DNA from: Steinernema hermaphroditum
Lineage: Eukaryota > Nematoda > Chromadorea > Rhabditida > Steinernematidae
DNA: 64,000 nt
Assembly: GCA_030435675.1 (NCBI GenBank)
Contig: CM059623.1
Coordinates: 2,134,012-2,198,011 of the forward strand
Direction: 5' to 3'
Shown piece after piece: positions 32,807 through 46,369 of the stretch (its first letter is position 1; the number at the start of each line of letters is the position of its first letter). A model generated the notes under the pieces. The model was not told the DNA's origin and searched no databases. It was given only the letters and a program-made list of their open reading frames with translations. The position numbers and the translations under genes are program-made.

Positions 32807-32989
32807 GAAAATCCCCTTGGCTGTTGAAATGTTATTTGTTAATTTTGCCTTTTCTCTGTTTACAGTTGCCAATTAAATACCCACGTTTCTTCGGATCATT
32901 ATTGGTCTAACTCAATGGTTTGCCACCATAACATTATCTCCTTGTATTCATGCAAGCTGTAGTGCAACCATAGCTTTAGAGTTCATAAA

Positions 32990-35900
32990 ATGTACTCATC
33001 CGACGACCCCGACGTTCCTTCAACATCCAGACGTCGACGAGGAAGACCCCGTGGCCGTGGATCACCCAGATCATCCACGGAACGTCAACGTGCTCGACGT
33101 GAGCAACAAAGAGAAACCGGTTAGTACTGAGATTCATATTTCCATACAGAAGAGTTCAGAAACACCCGAAGAGAGAGAACTGCGAAGACAACTGGAACGT
33201 GCTCGCAAAAGCGCTTACCGACAGAGACAGAGAGACAATGGTTAGCATGATCATCTGAGTTTCAACGAAAAAATCAGTTTAGAAACAGTAGAGGAACAAG
33301 AACATCGCAGACAAAATGAACGAGAGCGCCAGAGTGCTCGCCGTCGACAACAGAGAGAAAATGGTTAGCATGATCATCTGACTTTCAACGAAAAAATCAG
33401 TTTAGAAACAGTAGAAGAACAAGAACATCAAAGACAAAATGAACGAGAACGCCAGAGTGCTCGCCGTCGACAACAGAGACAAAATGGTTAGAAGCGAAAT
33501 TTGCATTCCGATATAAGTTAGTTTAGAAACAAGGGAAGATAGAGAACAACGTCTGGAGCTCGAGCGTGAAGCAGCTCAAGCAAGACACCAACGGCATTTA
33601 CAAGAGGGCTACGGTAAATGTCAATAATGTGTTCAAATGCTAAACTGTTTTTCATATCCAGAACATTTCGAAGAAACCCGAGAAAGCAATCGTTTGTCTC
33701 ATCAAAGAGCACGTCAACGATACCGTTCGTCACAATTTCCTTCCTTAGATATCGTGCCCTTTTAGACATCCATGAACGAGAGGCACAACATAGTAGTGAT
33801 CTTCTGTACCTTGGTGAAAGAACGAATGAGTGTTATTACTGCGGTGCCCTTCACTTTGAAGGATTTCATACATGCTGTGGTAATGGAAAGGTGTTCCTTT
33901 TTCCTTTTAAGAAGATACCGGAGCCACTGCACTCATACTACTTTGATTATAACCATCGCGGACGATCCACTGTTTTGGAAAATCTACTATCATACAATTC
34001 TCTCTTATCTATGGGATCGTACCAATACGACCGGATTCGACCTGAACCTCACGGAGTGCAGAGTGTCAAGGTAGGTCAGGTGAATTGAAAGGGTTTTCAA
34101 AGTGATTCCATAGGTGCGAGGCCAAGTGCATCACTTCACATCGTGTGCGCGACCGAAAAACCCGCGCAACCCGAAGTTTGGAAATGTTTACGTTTATGAC
34201 GTAAACACGGCCACAGAGCATCGAATGCGCCAGCCAGCTGCACGTCATGTTAACCGTGAGGTAAAATACATAAACGCGCTGAAAGTGAAAAATATCAAAA
34301 CTATTCAGGTTTTACAAAATCTTGGCGCACTTGTAGCAGAGTGCAACCCTTACGCTGCTCAGTACAAGCGGATGAATCAGATTTTGAATGAACGAGAAAG
34401 AGAAGGACAATCGGTATGAAATACCAATTACAGTCACAAAAAAGTCGTTTTTTACAGATCGGCGATATCAGATTGAAAATAATCGATGCCCACGGTGTTG
34501 ATCCTGCTGAACTGATCAGTCACCCAGGAGTTTATGAAGCCCCGACCTGCGGAAACATGGTGGCTGTATATTTTACATGCACCGCTGAGCAATACGTTCC
34601 ACAAAAGGGCCTTATGATCTATCCACTGCTCAACGATCGAATCCCTTTTCCGATTTATCCCTTCATGCCTATGATCGACGCCATTTGTTTCCCCCTTCTG
34701 CATGTCTATGGCGAGGATTCGTGGAGACCAGGCAATGCTTATTGTAGCCTTCAAAGCTTATGCAACTGTTTAGGAATCCCACATATGACCGATCGACGTT
34801 CTTTTGTGGATAGAATGCTCGACTTCATCAATGATCCTAATCCTCGCAAGCGATATGATATAGAATGGTCATTGGAAGAATATAATAGACCGTTAGTCAG
34901 AGGAGGTATCATAGCCCAGATGGCCGAAATCGAAGAATTAGAACAAGATGTTCCAATGAATGTGGACTCCGATTCTGACGAGAGTGTTGAAATTGTGGGT
35001 GGAGACATTTCGGACACTCCCTCAAGTCCAGAAAGTGAGGAGCCAGCGGATACCGGTGATTCAGAAGACGATGTAATTCATGAGGTTACCAGCACTATCA
35101 TTACATTAAACATTCGGCATTTATTCCAGATGTATCGGCATCACGCAATGGATACCGGAGAAGCCATCGAAGAGATCGAGTTCGTGGAACGCGGAGGCAA
35201 TTTTTATCCACAGCGCCGTACTGTTCCACCTCCTGGTTCTGAAAATAGATTGCTTGATGATCAGCTGAGCGACAGTGGTCCGGAAAATTCAGCAGATGAA
35301 GATCAAGAAGTAGATACAGTTGACCTTCAAACGAACGAAAACCCTGAGGAAATAGACGCCGATTCCACTGATATCCCTGCTGAGTCCACAACATTTCCTT
35401 CTGATCTATCACCTCAGTCACAGCCTACCCGAACGCCAAGAGTAAACTTTGATTTTATTATTAAATCTATGCAGTTTCTGTACTTAGTTTGGTACCTCAC
35501 GAAGAGAATGGACTCTCTTTCATTATCAACACAGACGTGGCACAAAATTGCGATCCCGATTCTCAGCGTCACGAAAACTCGGACAGCTCTACTTGATCGA
35601 TCATTTTACACGAATTTTGGAGCAGCGAGGAGAGCACATAACTGAACACTTCACGGAAACGACTCTAACTGATCGGTAATAGACCATTTTAATCATGTTT
35701 GCATAGTAGTTTTATCTTAAGGCAAGCATTCTTAAAGTTCATGAACGAAATGGCCTCGCAGCAAGGACGTCGTGTTGGTGCTCTAACATGCGTTCCTCAA
35801 CATGTTCCCGGTTCTCCTCGCTATTTGCGCAATCAGTTCGAGAAAGCAGTTACGCTGTCTAACAAGTTGGGTCATCCCGATCTTTTCGTTACCTTCACCG

Positions 35901-38900
35901 CCTCTTCGAAATGGAAAGAGCTCACGGTAGAAACATCTTCTGATAACAGCTTCTGAACCAGTTCTTTAGGAAAATATTCCCACAGGAGAGACTTGGGCTG
36001 ATCACCCGTTTCTTGTGGCGGAAGTCTTCAAAAAGAAACTGGATGACTTTATCAAATATGTCTGTGGAAAGCGGCTACACGAGAACCGCCCAACCCAACT
36101 AAGGCGACGTGCTGAAAATCGACGACGTTTGTTCACTGGAGGTAAACAAAACATCTCAACCTTCATTGGATGATTTCAATGTTCAAGGGCTGTTTGGAGA
36201 CGTCAAATGGTTCGTGTACTCTATCGAGTTTCAACAACGTGGGCTGCCTCATGCACATATGGTCATCAGCTTGGGAAACAATTATAAGCCGAGATCACCT
36301 GAGGACATTGATCGAATCTGTCAAGCTGAATTACCTATGGTGCCAAATCCCGACGATTCATCATATCCAACGTAGAATTTTCATTCCCCCTTCAACAAAA
36401 ATTCCCCCTTCGCTGATTTTAGACAGAAAAGACTTCGCGAGTTAGTAGAACAACTGATGGTCCATAGACCCTGCCAAGGAAAAGACTCATACTGTCGCAA
36501 AAACACTCCTTCTCACTGGCGAACATGCAGAAAACGATTCCCTAAAGAATACACCAATTTCTCCAGGCTTATTGATGACGACTATGCGGTACTTCGTCGT
36601 CCAAACAATGGGGAATGCTCGAGGTATTTAAACAAATCGGCATAAAAACTACATAGACATTTAGCGTGGATGCTGAGGCAACCAATGCTTATGTTGTGGC
36701 ATACAATAAGAAGCTCCTTCTTCGATATGAGGCCCACATAAACGTCGAGATCATTTCGAATCTTCACGTCCTCAAATACCTTTACAAGTATTTGTACAAA
36801 GGTAATCGAAGGGGTTAAATGTAACCGATATACTACATCCAATCATTCAGGATTTAACAGAGCACTGATAGAAACGATGGAACGCACTGCGATTGATAAC
36901 GGCTCCCCACATGGCAGAGTGGGCAGCGTCGTTTCAACCGATCATATCTTATATCCCCGAGGAATTAATCTTCCTGATGGTGTACTTGAGGTTAGGAAAA
37001 ATTACATTCGAAAATAAAAGATGGCTTTATAGAAACGAAACAGAGACGCAGTCAAACTTCTCAGCCAAACACTTGGAACTACGTATGTGTGTTCATCGAA
37101 AAAGCTATTCATAAGTTTCAATTTTACAGTGTTGATGACAACAGGCAACCCATTTTGGTTTATAACGAAGTGCATCTGATAGAGGATATGCGTGCACTAA
37201 CAAGTTGCGAAGCGGCTTGGGAGATTGCTGCTTATGACATGCACGTTTCCAGTCACGCAGTGGAAACTGCCTATGTGCACATGCCAGACCGAGAACCTCT
37301 TCGAGTTGAACGACGTATAAGATACATGTTATACCAACAAATAAAACAATTTCCTTTATAGAACATGAAGAAGAACTCTATCAACGTCTACATTGGGGTT
37401 CAGAAGAAATTCCGTCCATGTTGAAGGCATGGTTTAAAATTAACAGGAATCCTCCTAATGCCGAAACGAGGACGCTACTTGAAGGTCTGACGTTCAACGA
37501 AATGTTCCGGTATTTTCGGTATTACAAAAAGAAATGGATAAGGAAAAAGCACGAAAACGAGGATACCATCGTCACTCGCATCAAATGTACGAAAGTACCC
37601 ACTTCCTTTATCCAAAAAGTCTTTAGGCGTTCATCCTCGGTTCACCGAACTTTTTGCGATAAGACTCTTAGCACTACACAAAAAGTTCGTTAAAAGTTTC
37701 GAAGAACTTAGAACATATAACGACACCATATGCGATACGTTCGTCGCTGCTGCCAGGGTAACTTCCTTCGTAAAATCTCTCTGAAATAAGCGTTTAGTTG
37801 CACGGATTGATGACAGATGAAATTGAGTGGCGAAATGCGATTGAAGAGGCTGGAACAATGGAACTTCCTATAAACATTCGCCGCCTCTTTGCATCTATTC
37901 TCATCTTCTCAGTGCCTGCAAATCCAAGGCAACTCTGGGACGACTACAAAGAACTTATGTTTGATAGACGTGGTACTGAAGAACAAAAAGAGGCCCGTGC
38001 TCTCTTCCATATCCGTTCCATCCTTCGTCACCATGGAAGAGAGCTGCACGATTTCCAGCTGCCTGGTAGAAATTAAACCCTATTATTTTTGTTGATAGTA
38101 TTCTTTAAGACGTGCGTAGCGCACATTTGGGTCCAATTGAAGAACTTGACGATGACTATTCGGATCTGTTCCTTACACCGACAGAGGTTCAGCAGAAGGC
38201 TTCTGAACTCCATGGGGTATCACCTATTAAATAGAATTTTTCAATCCTCTCCGATTTAGCAACTGAACGACGAACAGCTTGAAATATACACAACCATCAT
38301 GAACCAATATGCCGACGACAACGGAAAACGACTATTTTTCCTTGGAGGTTCAGGCGGCTGCGGAAAGACATTCCTTTACAACACGTTGTATTACAATTTC
38401 CGTGCAAAGGGAGTCAAAGTTCTTGGTGTTGCTCACACTGGTGTTGCCGCCAGACTACTTCCTAATGGCTCCACCGTACATCACGCTTTTGGAATGCCAA
38501 TTGAAGTTGAAGAGACCATGGAGAGTCACATTCCATTGGAAAGTGAGAAAGGTATGGCCACATACTGCGGCCCCAGCCATTTCAAACACTTTTTAGCAAA
38601 CAATCTCAAAAAAGTCAAAGTTATTCTTTGGGATGAGGCTACGATGACCGATCGAAGAATCTATGCCAGTGTTAGTCGACTTCTACAGGCTCTTCATCCT
38701 GACAACGAAGATGAACTCTTTGGTGGTGTCATGCTTATCGCAGGAGGCGACTGGAAACAAACACTTCCCATCGTTCCTGAGGTGAACCTGCCATATTCGT
38801 TAAAAACATATGGACTATCCTGACAATCTTAAGGCTGTTGGACATGGAGTTATCGACTATACATTGAAAAAAACCGACATGTGGTCTCAGTTTGAAATGT

Positions 38901-39856
38901 TTGAACTGAAAAACAACATACGAGCACAATCGGACCCAGTCTTTGCTGAACGGCTTCTTGATATTGGCTTGGGACGCACACGCGACGAAGACGATCAAGT
39001 CATTGTCCCCGACAACATCATTCGTCCCAGTGACATAAAGGTACCAAATACAATTATGCGACCAACCAAAACATTAACATTCAGGTCATTGATTTTGTGT
39101 TCCCTGAAGACACCGAATGGACACAGAGATCGGTTCTCACAGTCACAAATGAAACCAGCCTGCGTTTGGCACAAGAGGTACTACTACTGCATAAAAGCTA
39201 AAATACTTATAATCTCTCTCTTAAGGTTCTCGATAGAGTCCAAGGTGAAACATATACATTCACGTCAATTGACTCCCCTTACCAAGAACGCTCTTTTGTG
39301 TCAATTGATCCAGAGACCTATCACAACCAAATAACTTCCGGTCTCCCTCCACATATTCTGAACTTAAAGCTTGGATGTGAGGTCATGCTTCTACGCAATC
39401 TGAACGTCACCCTGAGACTGTGCAATGGCTCAAGACTCATCGTAAAGCACATCTCTAACAATGTAATATTTTAACCACATAAACATTAAATTCATCTATC
39501 TATCGTAGGTGCTCTTCTGCGAGCCTGTTACAAAGAACGACAGGACACCAGAGTCCGTTTGCATCCACAGAATGCCTCTCACCAGCTCGGAGCGACCGGA
39601 TAAGGACTTCTGTTTCATCCGTCACCAGTTCCCCATAAGGCTTAGCTACTCCTTGACGATTAACAAATCGCAAGGGCAATCACTCGACAAAGTTGGAGTC
39701 GTTCTGGACACTCCATGCTTTGCTCATGGCCAACTATATGTCGCACTGAGTAGAGCTCACAGACAAGATGACATCGCCATGTACCACTACAATGTCTACG
39801 TGCCGAACAAGAAACATTTGGTCCATAACATTGTGTACGATGAAATTCTTAGATAA
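32990..39856 (+). CDS. Rep/helicase (RepHel) of Helitron unit 1, apparently intact
   Basis: More than twenty exons with short introns, from ATG 32990 to the stop at 39854-39856. Order of parts: basic Arg/Gln-rich exons (33160-33613, including a duplicated exon); a Cys-rich zinc-binding module (CYYCGALHFEGFHTCC); the Helitron N-terminal region (VYDVNTATEHRM, LLHVYGEDSWRP); an acidic linker; the Rep endonuclease with HUH motif PHAHMVI near 36247 and the paired tyrosines YLYKY near 36776; and a Pif1-type helicase with Walker A GGSGGCGKT near 38344, Walker B VILWDEATM, and the late motifs SYSLTINKSQGQS and LYVALSRAH. I found no stop or shift that a normal intron does not resolve. It would nick, unwind and mobilise the element by rolling circle. 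N-terminal exon limits near 33660-33770 are the least certain. Confidence 0.88.
33241..33486 (+). repeat. Tandem exon duplication within the RepHel gene
   Basis: Two consecutive 123-bp units (33241-33363 and 33364-33486), each a 42-bp intron starting GTTAGCATGATCATCTGA followed by an 81-bp exon encoding ETVEEQEH(R/Q)RQNERERQ. They differ at only a few bases. The neighbouring exons at 33160-33240 (81 bp) and 33527-33613 (87 bp) are older, more diverged versions with the same phase 1 boundaries, so four related exons stand in a row. Confidence 0.85.
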
Positions 39857-40319
39857 GCATATTTTCGTTGGAGTTGTTGTTTGTTGTTACTACCACAATA
39901 TATTTTGTTCTTATACTGCGTGTCTACCGTCACATCGAGTCTATAGCTACAGTTAATGCAATCAATTTTCAGAAGATTTCTTATCCGTTTAGCCATTTAG
40001 TTCTCTTTATCGACTGAAATTTCAACATGGTTAATATTTTCAATAGAGTCTCTATACATACCGCTTTTAAAGCCGAACTACAGCGGTCATCTCATAATCT
40101 GTTTCTTTTTAATCAATTTTACTCCGTCTCAATGCTTTTCAACAAGAATTTCAACCTATTTACAAAATTTCTCTAATTAATGTAAACATTAAGAACTTCA
40201 TTATAAAAAAACGTATTTCCACTTTTTCCATTGAAATTTTTCATTTTCAACTGACTCAATCTGTTTATCCTCCGATCCTTCTTAAACCTCTCCCATTCCG
40301 TTGGTGGGTTGGTTCCTAG

Positions 40320-43300
40320 TCTACCCCGCTATAATAAAGAATCACGAAGGGTACTTTTGGTGATTCTGTCTGTCTGTCCGTCACGTTAATTCAAATCTTC
40401 TCCCCTATACCTCTTGGTGCCAAACCACCTTCACCATCATGCTTCTCATCAACAATACACCTCGCCTAAACCTAAAAATTTTGGAAAAGTCATAGGTTCG
40501 TCCCTTTTGCCAAAAGTGCCCCAAACTTCTCCAAATATGCCAAAATAAAACTTTCAACTTTTCGTGTTAGGACCTAAAAATTTTGGAAAAGTCATATGTT
40601 CGTCACTTGCCTAAAAGTGCTCCAAACTTCTCCAAATGTTCCAAAATAAAACTTTAAACTTTTCGTGTCAGGACCAAAAAATTTAGGAAATGTCATATGT
40701 TCGGTCGAGTGTTAAAAATTGAAAACAGGTTCAAATTTGGAAATGTCATATGTTCGTCCGCAAGCTTAAAATTGAAAACAGGTCCAAATTTGGAAATGTC
40801 ATAGGTTCGTCCATGAGCTTAAAACTCAAAACAGGTTCAAATTTGGAAATGTCATATGTTCGGTCAAGTGTTAAAAATTGAAAAAGATTCAAATTTAGGA
40901 AATGTCATAGGTTCGTCCAACCTTTCAAAACTGCCCTAAAAAGCTCTTGCTCAACTACTTTGTTCTCTTAACATCTTCTTCGGGTCAAGGCCTAAAATTT
41001 AGGAAGTGTCATATGTTCGTCCAATGGTTCAAAATTGGTTCCTACACTTCCCTATACCTACTCAACTTCTCCTTTTGGTTCAACAACACAAAGACTTTGA
41101 GAAGAGTACAGCTTAACTCTTTTGGTCTCACCACGAAATCATTTAGTGATGCAAAATCGGATCCTTTGAGTTCCAAATGATTCTCTTTCGTCGGAAAGGG
41201 AATTCATAGCCTATCCTCTAAAGTTGGAAAGCAAATTGTTTGACGTTGGAACGGAAATTCATAAAGAAATGTTTAGGTCTGGAAACCGAATTCATATATG
41301 ATTCCCTGAAGTTCGAAAAAGAGGATTCACAGAGGATTCTGCCACCTTGGAAGACAAATTCCTAAAAAATTCTTTTGCGTTGGAAAGCGAAATCATAAAG
41401 CTCTTCTGAAGTTGAAGCGCAAATTCGTGGAGAAATCTAAGACGTTGGAAAGTGAATTCACCGCATATCTTTATTTTGGAACGCAAATTCACAAACTGTC
41501 CTGGGAAGTTGGATCCAAAATCACAGAGGACTCTTTGTAGTTGAAAAGATTTCAAACAGATCTTCTCCTTTTCATTGGAAACGTTTCAAATAGCAAAATC
41601 TCTTTCGTTGGAAGGGAAATCTTCGAAGTTGGAAGGCAAATTCACAGAGGATTCCCCAAAGTTGAACACAGAATCATGGTCTATCCTCTGCAGTTGGAAA
41701 GCGAATTCATAGAGAAATCTTTGATGTTCGATAGGAAATTCATAGGGAATACTCTGAAGTTGGTCACCAAATCATAGGCTCTCCTTTGAAGTTGGAACGC
41801 AAATTCATAAAGAATTCCCTGGAATTGGAAAGATATCAAACAAATTTCTCTTTAGTTGGAAAGCGAAATCATGGCCTGTTCTCTGAAGTTGGAAAGTTAA
41901 TTCATGGATGATTCCCTAAAGTTGGACGTAAAATCATAGCCTGCCCTATGCAGTTGGAAAGCCAATTCACAGAGATCTCTCTGAGATTGGATAGTGAATT
42001 CACAGGGGATTCTCGACATTGGGAGGCAAATTCACAGAGAAGTCTTTGGCATCATGAATAGAATTCATAGAGGATTCTCTGCTATTGGAAAGGTATCAAA
42101 CAGGTCCCTCTCTTTAGTTGCAAAGCGACTCCACAGAGAATACTCTGAAGTTGGAAAGTGAAATCACAGAGGATTCTCATACACTGGAAAGCAAAATCAT
42201 GACCTATTCCCTAAAGTTGCACAGGAAATCATAGAGAAATCTTTGATGTTGGATAGGAAATTCATAGGGAATACTCTGAAGTTGGTCACCAAATCATAGG
42301 CTGTCCTTATTCCCCCCATGATTCCCTAAAGTTGGACTTAAAATCATAGCAATTTCAGCATAGCGGATTCTCCGCTGTTGGAAAGGTATCAAACAGGTCC
42401 CTCTCTTTAGTTGCAAAGCGACTCCACAGAGAATACTCTGAAGTTGGAAAGTGAAATCACAGAGGATTCCCTGAAGTTGGACGCAATATCATAGAGAAAT
42501 CTTTGACGTTGGATAAGGAGTCCATAAGGAATAATCTGAAGTTGGAAAGGGAATTCACAAAGGATCCTCATACATTGGAAAGCAAAATCATGACCTATTC
42601 CCTGAAGTTGCACAGGAAATCATAGCTTATTCTCAAATGTTGGAACGCAAATTCATAGAGCATTCCCTGGAGTTGGAAAGGGAATTCACAGACAATACTG
42701 TGAGGTTGAATCGCAAATACACAACGTGTGCTCTAAAGTTGGAACGTAAAATTACAGGGAACTCTTTGTAGTTGAAAAGATTTCAAACAGATATGTGCCT
42801 TTCGTTGGAAAGGTTTCAAATAGAAATGTCTATTTCGTTGGAAGGGAAATCTTCGAAGTTGGAAGGCGAATTCATAGAAGATTCTCTGACATTGAAGAGG
42901 CATCAAGCAGATATTCCGCCGACGTTGGAACACGCAAATTCACTGAGAATTCCCTATAGTTGGGCACAAAATCATTGTATATCCCTTTCAGTTGGAAAGC
43001 GAATTCACAGAGGGTTCTTTTGCGTTGGATAGGGAATTCATAGGAAATACTCTGACGTTGGAAAGCTAAATCGTAGAGAAATCTTCGGCCTTGGAAAGCG
43101 AATTCATGGATGATTCTCTAAAGTTGAATAGCGAAATTACTAATGATTGTTTGGCGTTGGAAAGCAAATTCATAGAGAAGTCTTTGGCGTTAGAAATAGA
43201 ATTCATAGAGGATTCTCTGCTGTTGGAAAGGTATCAAATAGGTCCCTCTCTTTCGTTGGAAAGCGAACCTGGAGAGAATACTCTGAAGTTGGACGCGAAA

Positions 43301-43685
43301 TCAGAGCCTTCCCTTTTACGTTGGAACGAAAATTCGCAGAGGATTCTTTGGCATTCTAATGCAAAATCATAAAGAAATCTTTGACGTGGGATCGAAAAAA
43401 AAAAGAATTTTCTGATGTTGGAAAGGTTTCGAAACATAACTTTTGATAATCTGCTTTTCCTTAGAAATATTTAAAACTCTTCCTTTCTTTTATTTTATCT
43501 ATAAAAACAATCAATCTACTTTCTACAAATTATTAAAAGAAAGTTTAAAAAGACTGATTTATCAAATTAAAAACTGAAATTTCCACTTTTCCATCTAAAA
43601 TTCTTTTATTTTCCACTGATTCAATAAAATTCCAATCTTTTCATCCTCCAAACCTCTCCTACTTCGTTGGTGGGTTGGTTCCTAG
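40320..43685 (+). mobile_element. Helitron unit 2, non-autonomous, family 1
   Basis: Starts with TC at 40320-40321 directly after CTAG of unit 1. The head TCTACCCCGCTATAATAAAG is followed by a perfect 7-bp stem GAATCAC/GTGATTC (about 40338-40365) and the CTGTCTGTCTGTCCGTCACG tract. It ends with the family 1 tail: TTGGTGGGTTGGTT, then CCTAG, with CTAG at 43682-43685. No gene; nearly all of it is repetitive. Confidence 0.88.
41165..43400. repeat. Degenerate minisatellite of Helitron unit 2
   Basis: Roughly 35-40 bp period, dozens of imperfect copies around a core like GAAGTTGGAAAGCGAATTCA and ATAGAGGATTCTCTGAAG. Several segments are repeated at longer range (for example about 42050-42180 and 42360-42480). 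Apparent open frames on both strands arise because the repeat lacks stops in some phases. Confidence 0.88.
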
Positions 43686-46369
43686 TCGACCGCCCCTATA
43701 TAAAGCAGATGGGACGGGCGTGTCTGTCTGTCCGAAACAAAATCAATCCGTTGACTTCGGTGTTAATGCCATCTTGTAGAGCTCATCGACCTCTATCAAA
43801 TGCACCGGGTCTTTTCGCTGTCATCCTATACAAAATGGGCTAAGTGGCCATGTTTAAACACAGGAAATGTCACAGGTTCGTCCCTTCCAGAATGTTCTCG
43901 AAACTTCTCGAAACTTCTGGAAAATGAATCGTGGTAAGACCCAAAAATTTTGGAAATGTCACATGTTCGGACAAATGTCCTTATGAGACTAAAAATTTTT
44001 GGAAATGTCATAGGTTCGGCCGACTGTCAGAAGGCTGCCTAATAAGCTTCTTTTGCCGTATTAATCTATGAAGACACGTTTGTCGTGGTGAGACCAAAAA
44101 TTTAGGAAATGTCATACGTTCAGACAAGTGTTGAAAAAGTGCCTAAAATGAAGCCTATGAAGTATTAGGTTGTGGTAACATGTTCTTCGTCGCGAGACTA
44201 AAATTTTAGTAAATGGCATACGTTCAGACAACTGCCAGAAAAGTGCCTAAAATGAAGCCTATGAACTATTAATCTACGTAGACATGTTTGTCGTGGCGAG
44301 ACCAAAAACTTAGGAAATGTCATACGTTCAGACGCATGTTAGGCATTTTAAATTTTAAAACGCGACGCATTTTAAAACGCATCTTAGGAAGTGCAGAGTT
44401 GTGTCAGCATATTAGTCGTTTCGAGATCAAAATTTTAGGAAATGTCATACGTTCAGACGACTGCCAGAAAAGTGCCTAAAATGAAGCCTATGAACTATTA
44501 ACCTATGTAGACATGTTTGTCGTGGTGAGACCAAAATTTTAGGAAATGTCACAGGTTCGGCCGAGTATTAGAAAGGTGCCTAATAAGCTCCCTTTGCAGT
44601 ATTAATCTATGTAGACATGTTTGTCGTGGTGGGACCAAAAATTTAGGAAATGCCATACGTTCAGACAAGTGCTGGGAAAGTGCCTAAAATGAAGCCTATA
44701 AAGCATTAAGTAGTGTAGACATGTTCTTCGTCGCAAGACTAAAATTTTAGTAAATGTCATACGTTCATGCAAGTGTTTGAAAAGTGCCTAAAAAGCATCT
44801 TAAGAAGTGCTGAGTTGTGTCAACACGTTAGCCGTAATGCGATTAACAAACTGGAAATGTCACATGTTCAGACAAAAGTAAGCAAATGCCTCAAAGGGAA
44901 AGCACGCCCGACTTCCACATAAAAAGATGTTAGCTCATCGAAACTTCAATTTAAAAAAAATATGTGCGACTTCATCCGAAGAATCTGTCTCCGTGAAGAC
45001 CCTATGAGAGTGAGAGGAGAAAGCTGACTTCTTTGAAGGTCTCAATGAAAACAAAACCCCGCACGACTCCAAAGATAGGAAGAATGCCTCCGTTAAGACC
45101 ATATGATAACCACAGAACTTCGGTGAATTCAGCTAAAGAAATCAGCTTCTCTGAAGACCCTATGAGAGTGAGAGGAGAAAGCTGACTTCTTTGAAGGTCT
45201 CAATGAAAACAAAACCCCGCACGACTCCAAAGATAGGAAGAATGCCTCCGTTAAGACTCTATGAGAGCCACAGAACTTCGGTGAATTCAGCTAAAGAAGT
45301 CAGCTTCTCCGAAGACCCTATGAGAATGAGAGGAGAAAGCTGACTTCTTTGAAGGTCTCAATGAAAACAAACCCCCGCACGACTCCAAAGATAGGAAGGC
45401 TGCCTCCATGAAGACCCTATGAGTGTCAGGGACTTCCAGAATCTGCCTTGCTGAAGACCCTATGAGAGTTAAAGGAGAAAGCTGACTTCTTTGAAGGTCT
45501 CAATGAAAACAAACCCCCGCACGACTCCAAAGATAGGAAGAATGCCTCCGTTAAGACCATATGATAACCACAGAACTTCGGTGAATTCAGCTAAAGAAGT
45601 CAGCTTCTCCGAAGACCCTATGAGAATGAGAGGAGAAAGCTGACTTCTTTGAAGGTCTCAATGAAAACAAAACCCCGCGCGACTCCAAAGATAGGAAGAC
45701 TGCCTCCATGAAGACCCTATGAGTGTCAGGGACTTCCTGTGAATTCAGCTAAAGAAATCAGCTTCTCTGAAGACCGTATGAGAGTGAGAGGAGAAAGCTG
45801 ACTTCTTTGAAGGTCCCAATGAAAACAAAACCCCGCGCGACTCCAAAGATAGGAAGACTGCCTCCATGAAGACCCTATGAGTGTCAGGGACTTCCTGTGA
45901 ATTCAGCTAAAGAAATCAGCTTCTCTGAAGACCCTATGAGAGTGAGAGGAGAAAGCTGACTTCTTTGAAGGTCTCAATGAAAACCAAAGCCCGCACGACT
46001 CCAAAGATAAGAAGACTGCATCCGTTAAGACTCTATGAGAGCCACAGAACTTCGGTGAATTTATCCGAAGAAGCTAACTTATCCTAAGCTACTGTTAAAA
46101 ACAAGAAAACCCCGCGCGACTCTAAATATAACAAACTGTTAATATGAAGACATATAGGAGAAATGAGCTGCTCTGAAGGCACCTATTTAACAGATAAAAT
46201 CTGTATTTAGTTCCAACTCCCTCGAAAGAATCTGAATCGTTTAATCTGAATAGTAAAATCCTTTTAAAGATAAGTTATTCTACAGTTCAAAAAATATAAA
46301 ACTTTGCAAATGTGTCTAAATTATTAAAATAACTTTGAAAAGAAGTTAAATTTCCGTGGGACAATCTAG
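43686..46369 (+). mobile_element. Helitron unit 3, non-autonomous, family 2
   Basis: Starts TCGACCGCCCCTATATAAAG at 43686 directly after CTAG of unit 2. It continues GCAGATGGGACGGGCGTG and a CTGTCTGTCTGTCCGAAAC tract. It ends with the family 2 tail TTTCCGTGGGACAAT, then CTAG at 46366-46369. Contains a field of TGTCATACGTTCAGAC repeats (43860-44880) and a satellite (44985-46110). No coding capacity. Confidence 0.88.
44985..46110. repeat. About 160-bp satellite inside Helitron unit 3
   Basis: About seven copies, containing GAAGACCCTATGAGAGTGAG, GAAAGCTGACTTCTTTGAAG and GACTCCAAAGATAGGAAG. Some copies are shortened by loss of the CACAGAACTTCGGTGAATTC segment. A short version of the same array occurs in unit 4 at 47170-47600. 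Confidence 0.88.

Larger units (their letters stand above)
26209..40319 (+). mobile_element. Helitron unit 1, autonomous-type, family 1
   Basis: The 5' region matches the head of unit 2 from CCGCTATAATAAAGAATC through the CTGTCTGTCTGTCCGTCACG tract and CTCTTGGTGCCAAACCACC. The expected terminal TC at 26209 reads GA, so the extreme 5' end is degenerate or lies slightly elsewhere. The 3' end is AACC-n-CCCA...TGGG-n-GGTT, an imperfect hairpin, followed directly by CTAG at 40316-40319. It carries a short-repeat field, a 203-bp satellite, a foldback and three genes (30198-31017, 31079-32806, 32990-39856), all plus strand. Confidence 0.85.

Noticed and set aside
42772..43372. Glu/Lys-rich frames of 86-93 codons in the minisatellite
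   Set aside because: They shift register with the repeat and have no splice links or conserved start.
44985..46110. Possible CRISPR-like or other regularly spaced array
   Set aside because: There are no unique spacers; whole units of about 160 bp repeat, which is a satellite in a eukaryotic Helitron.
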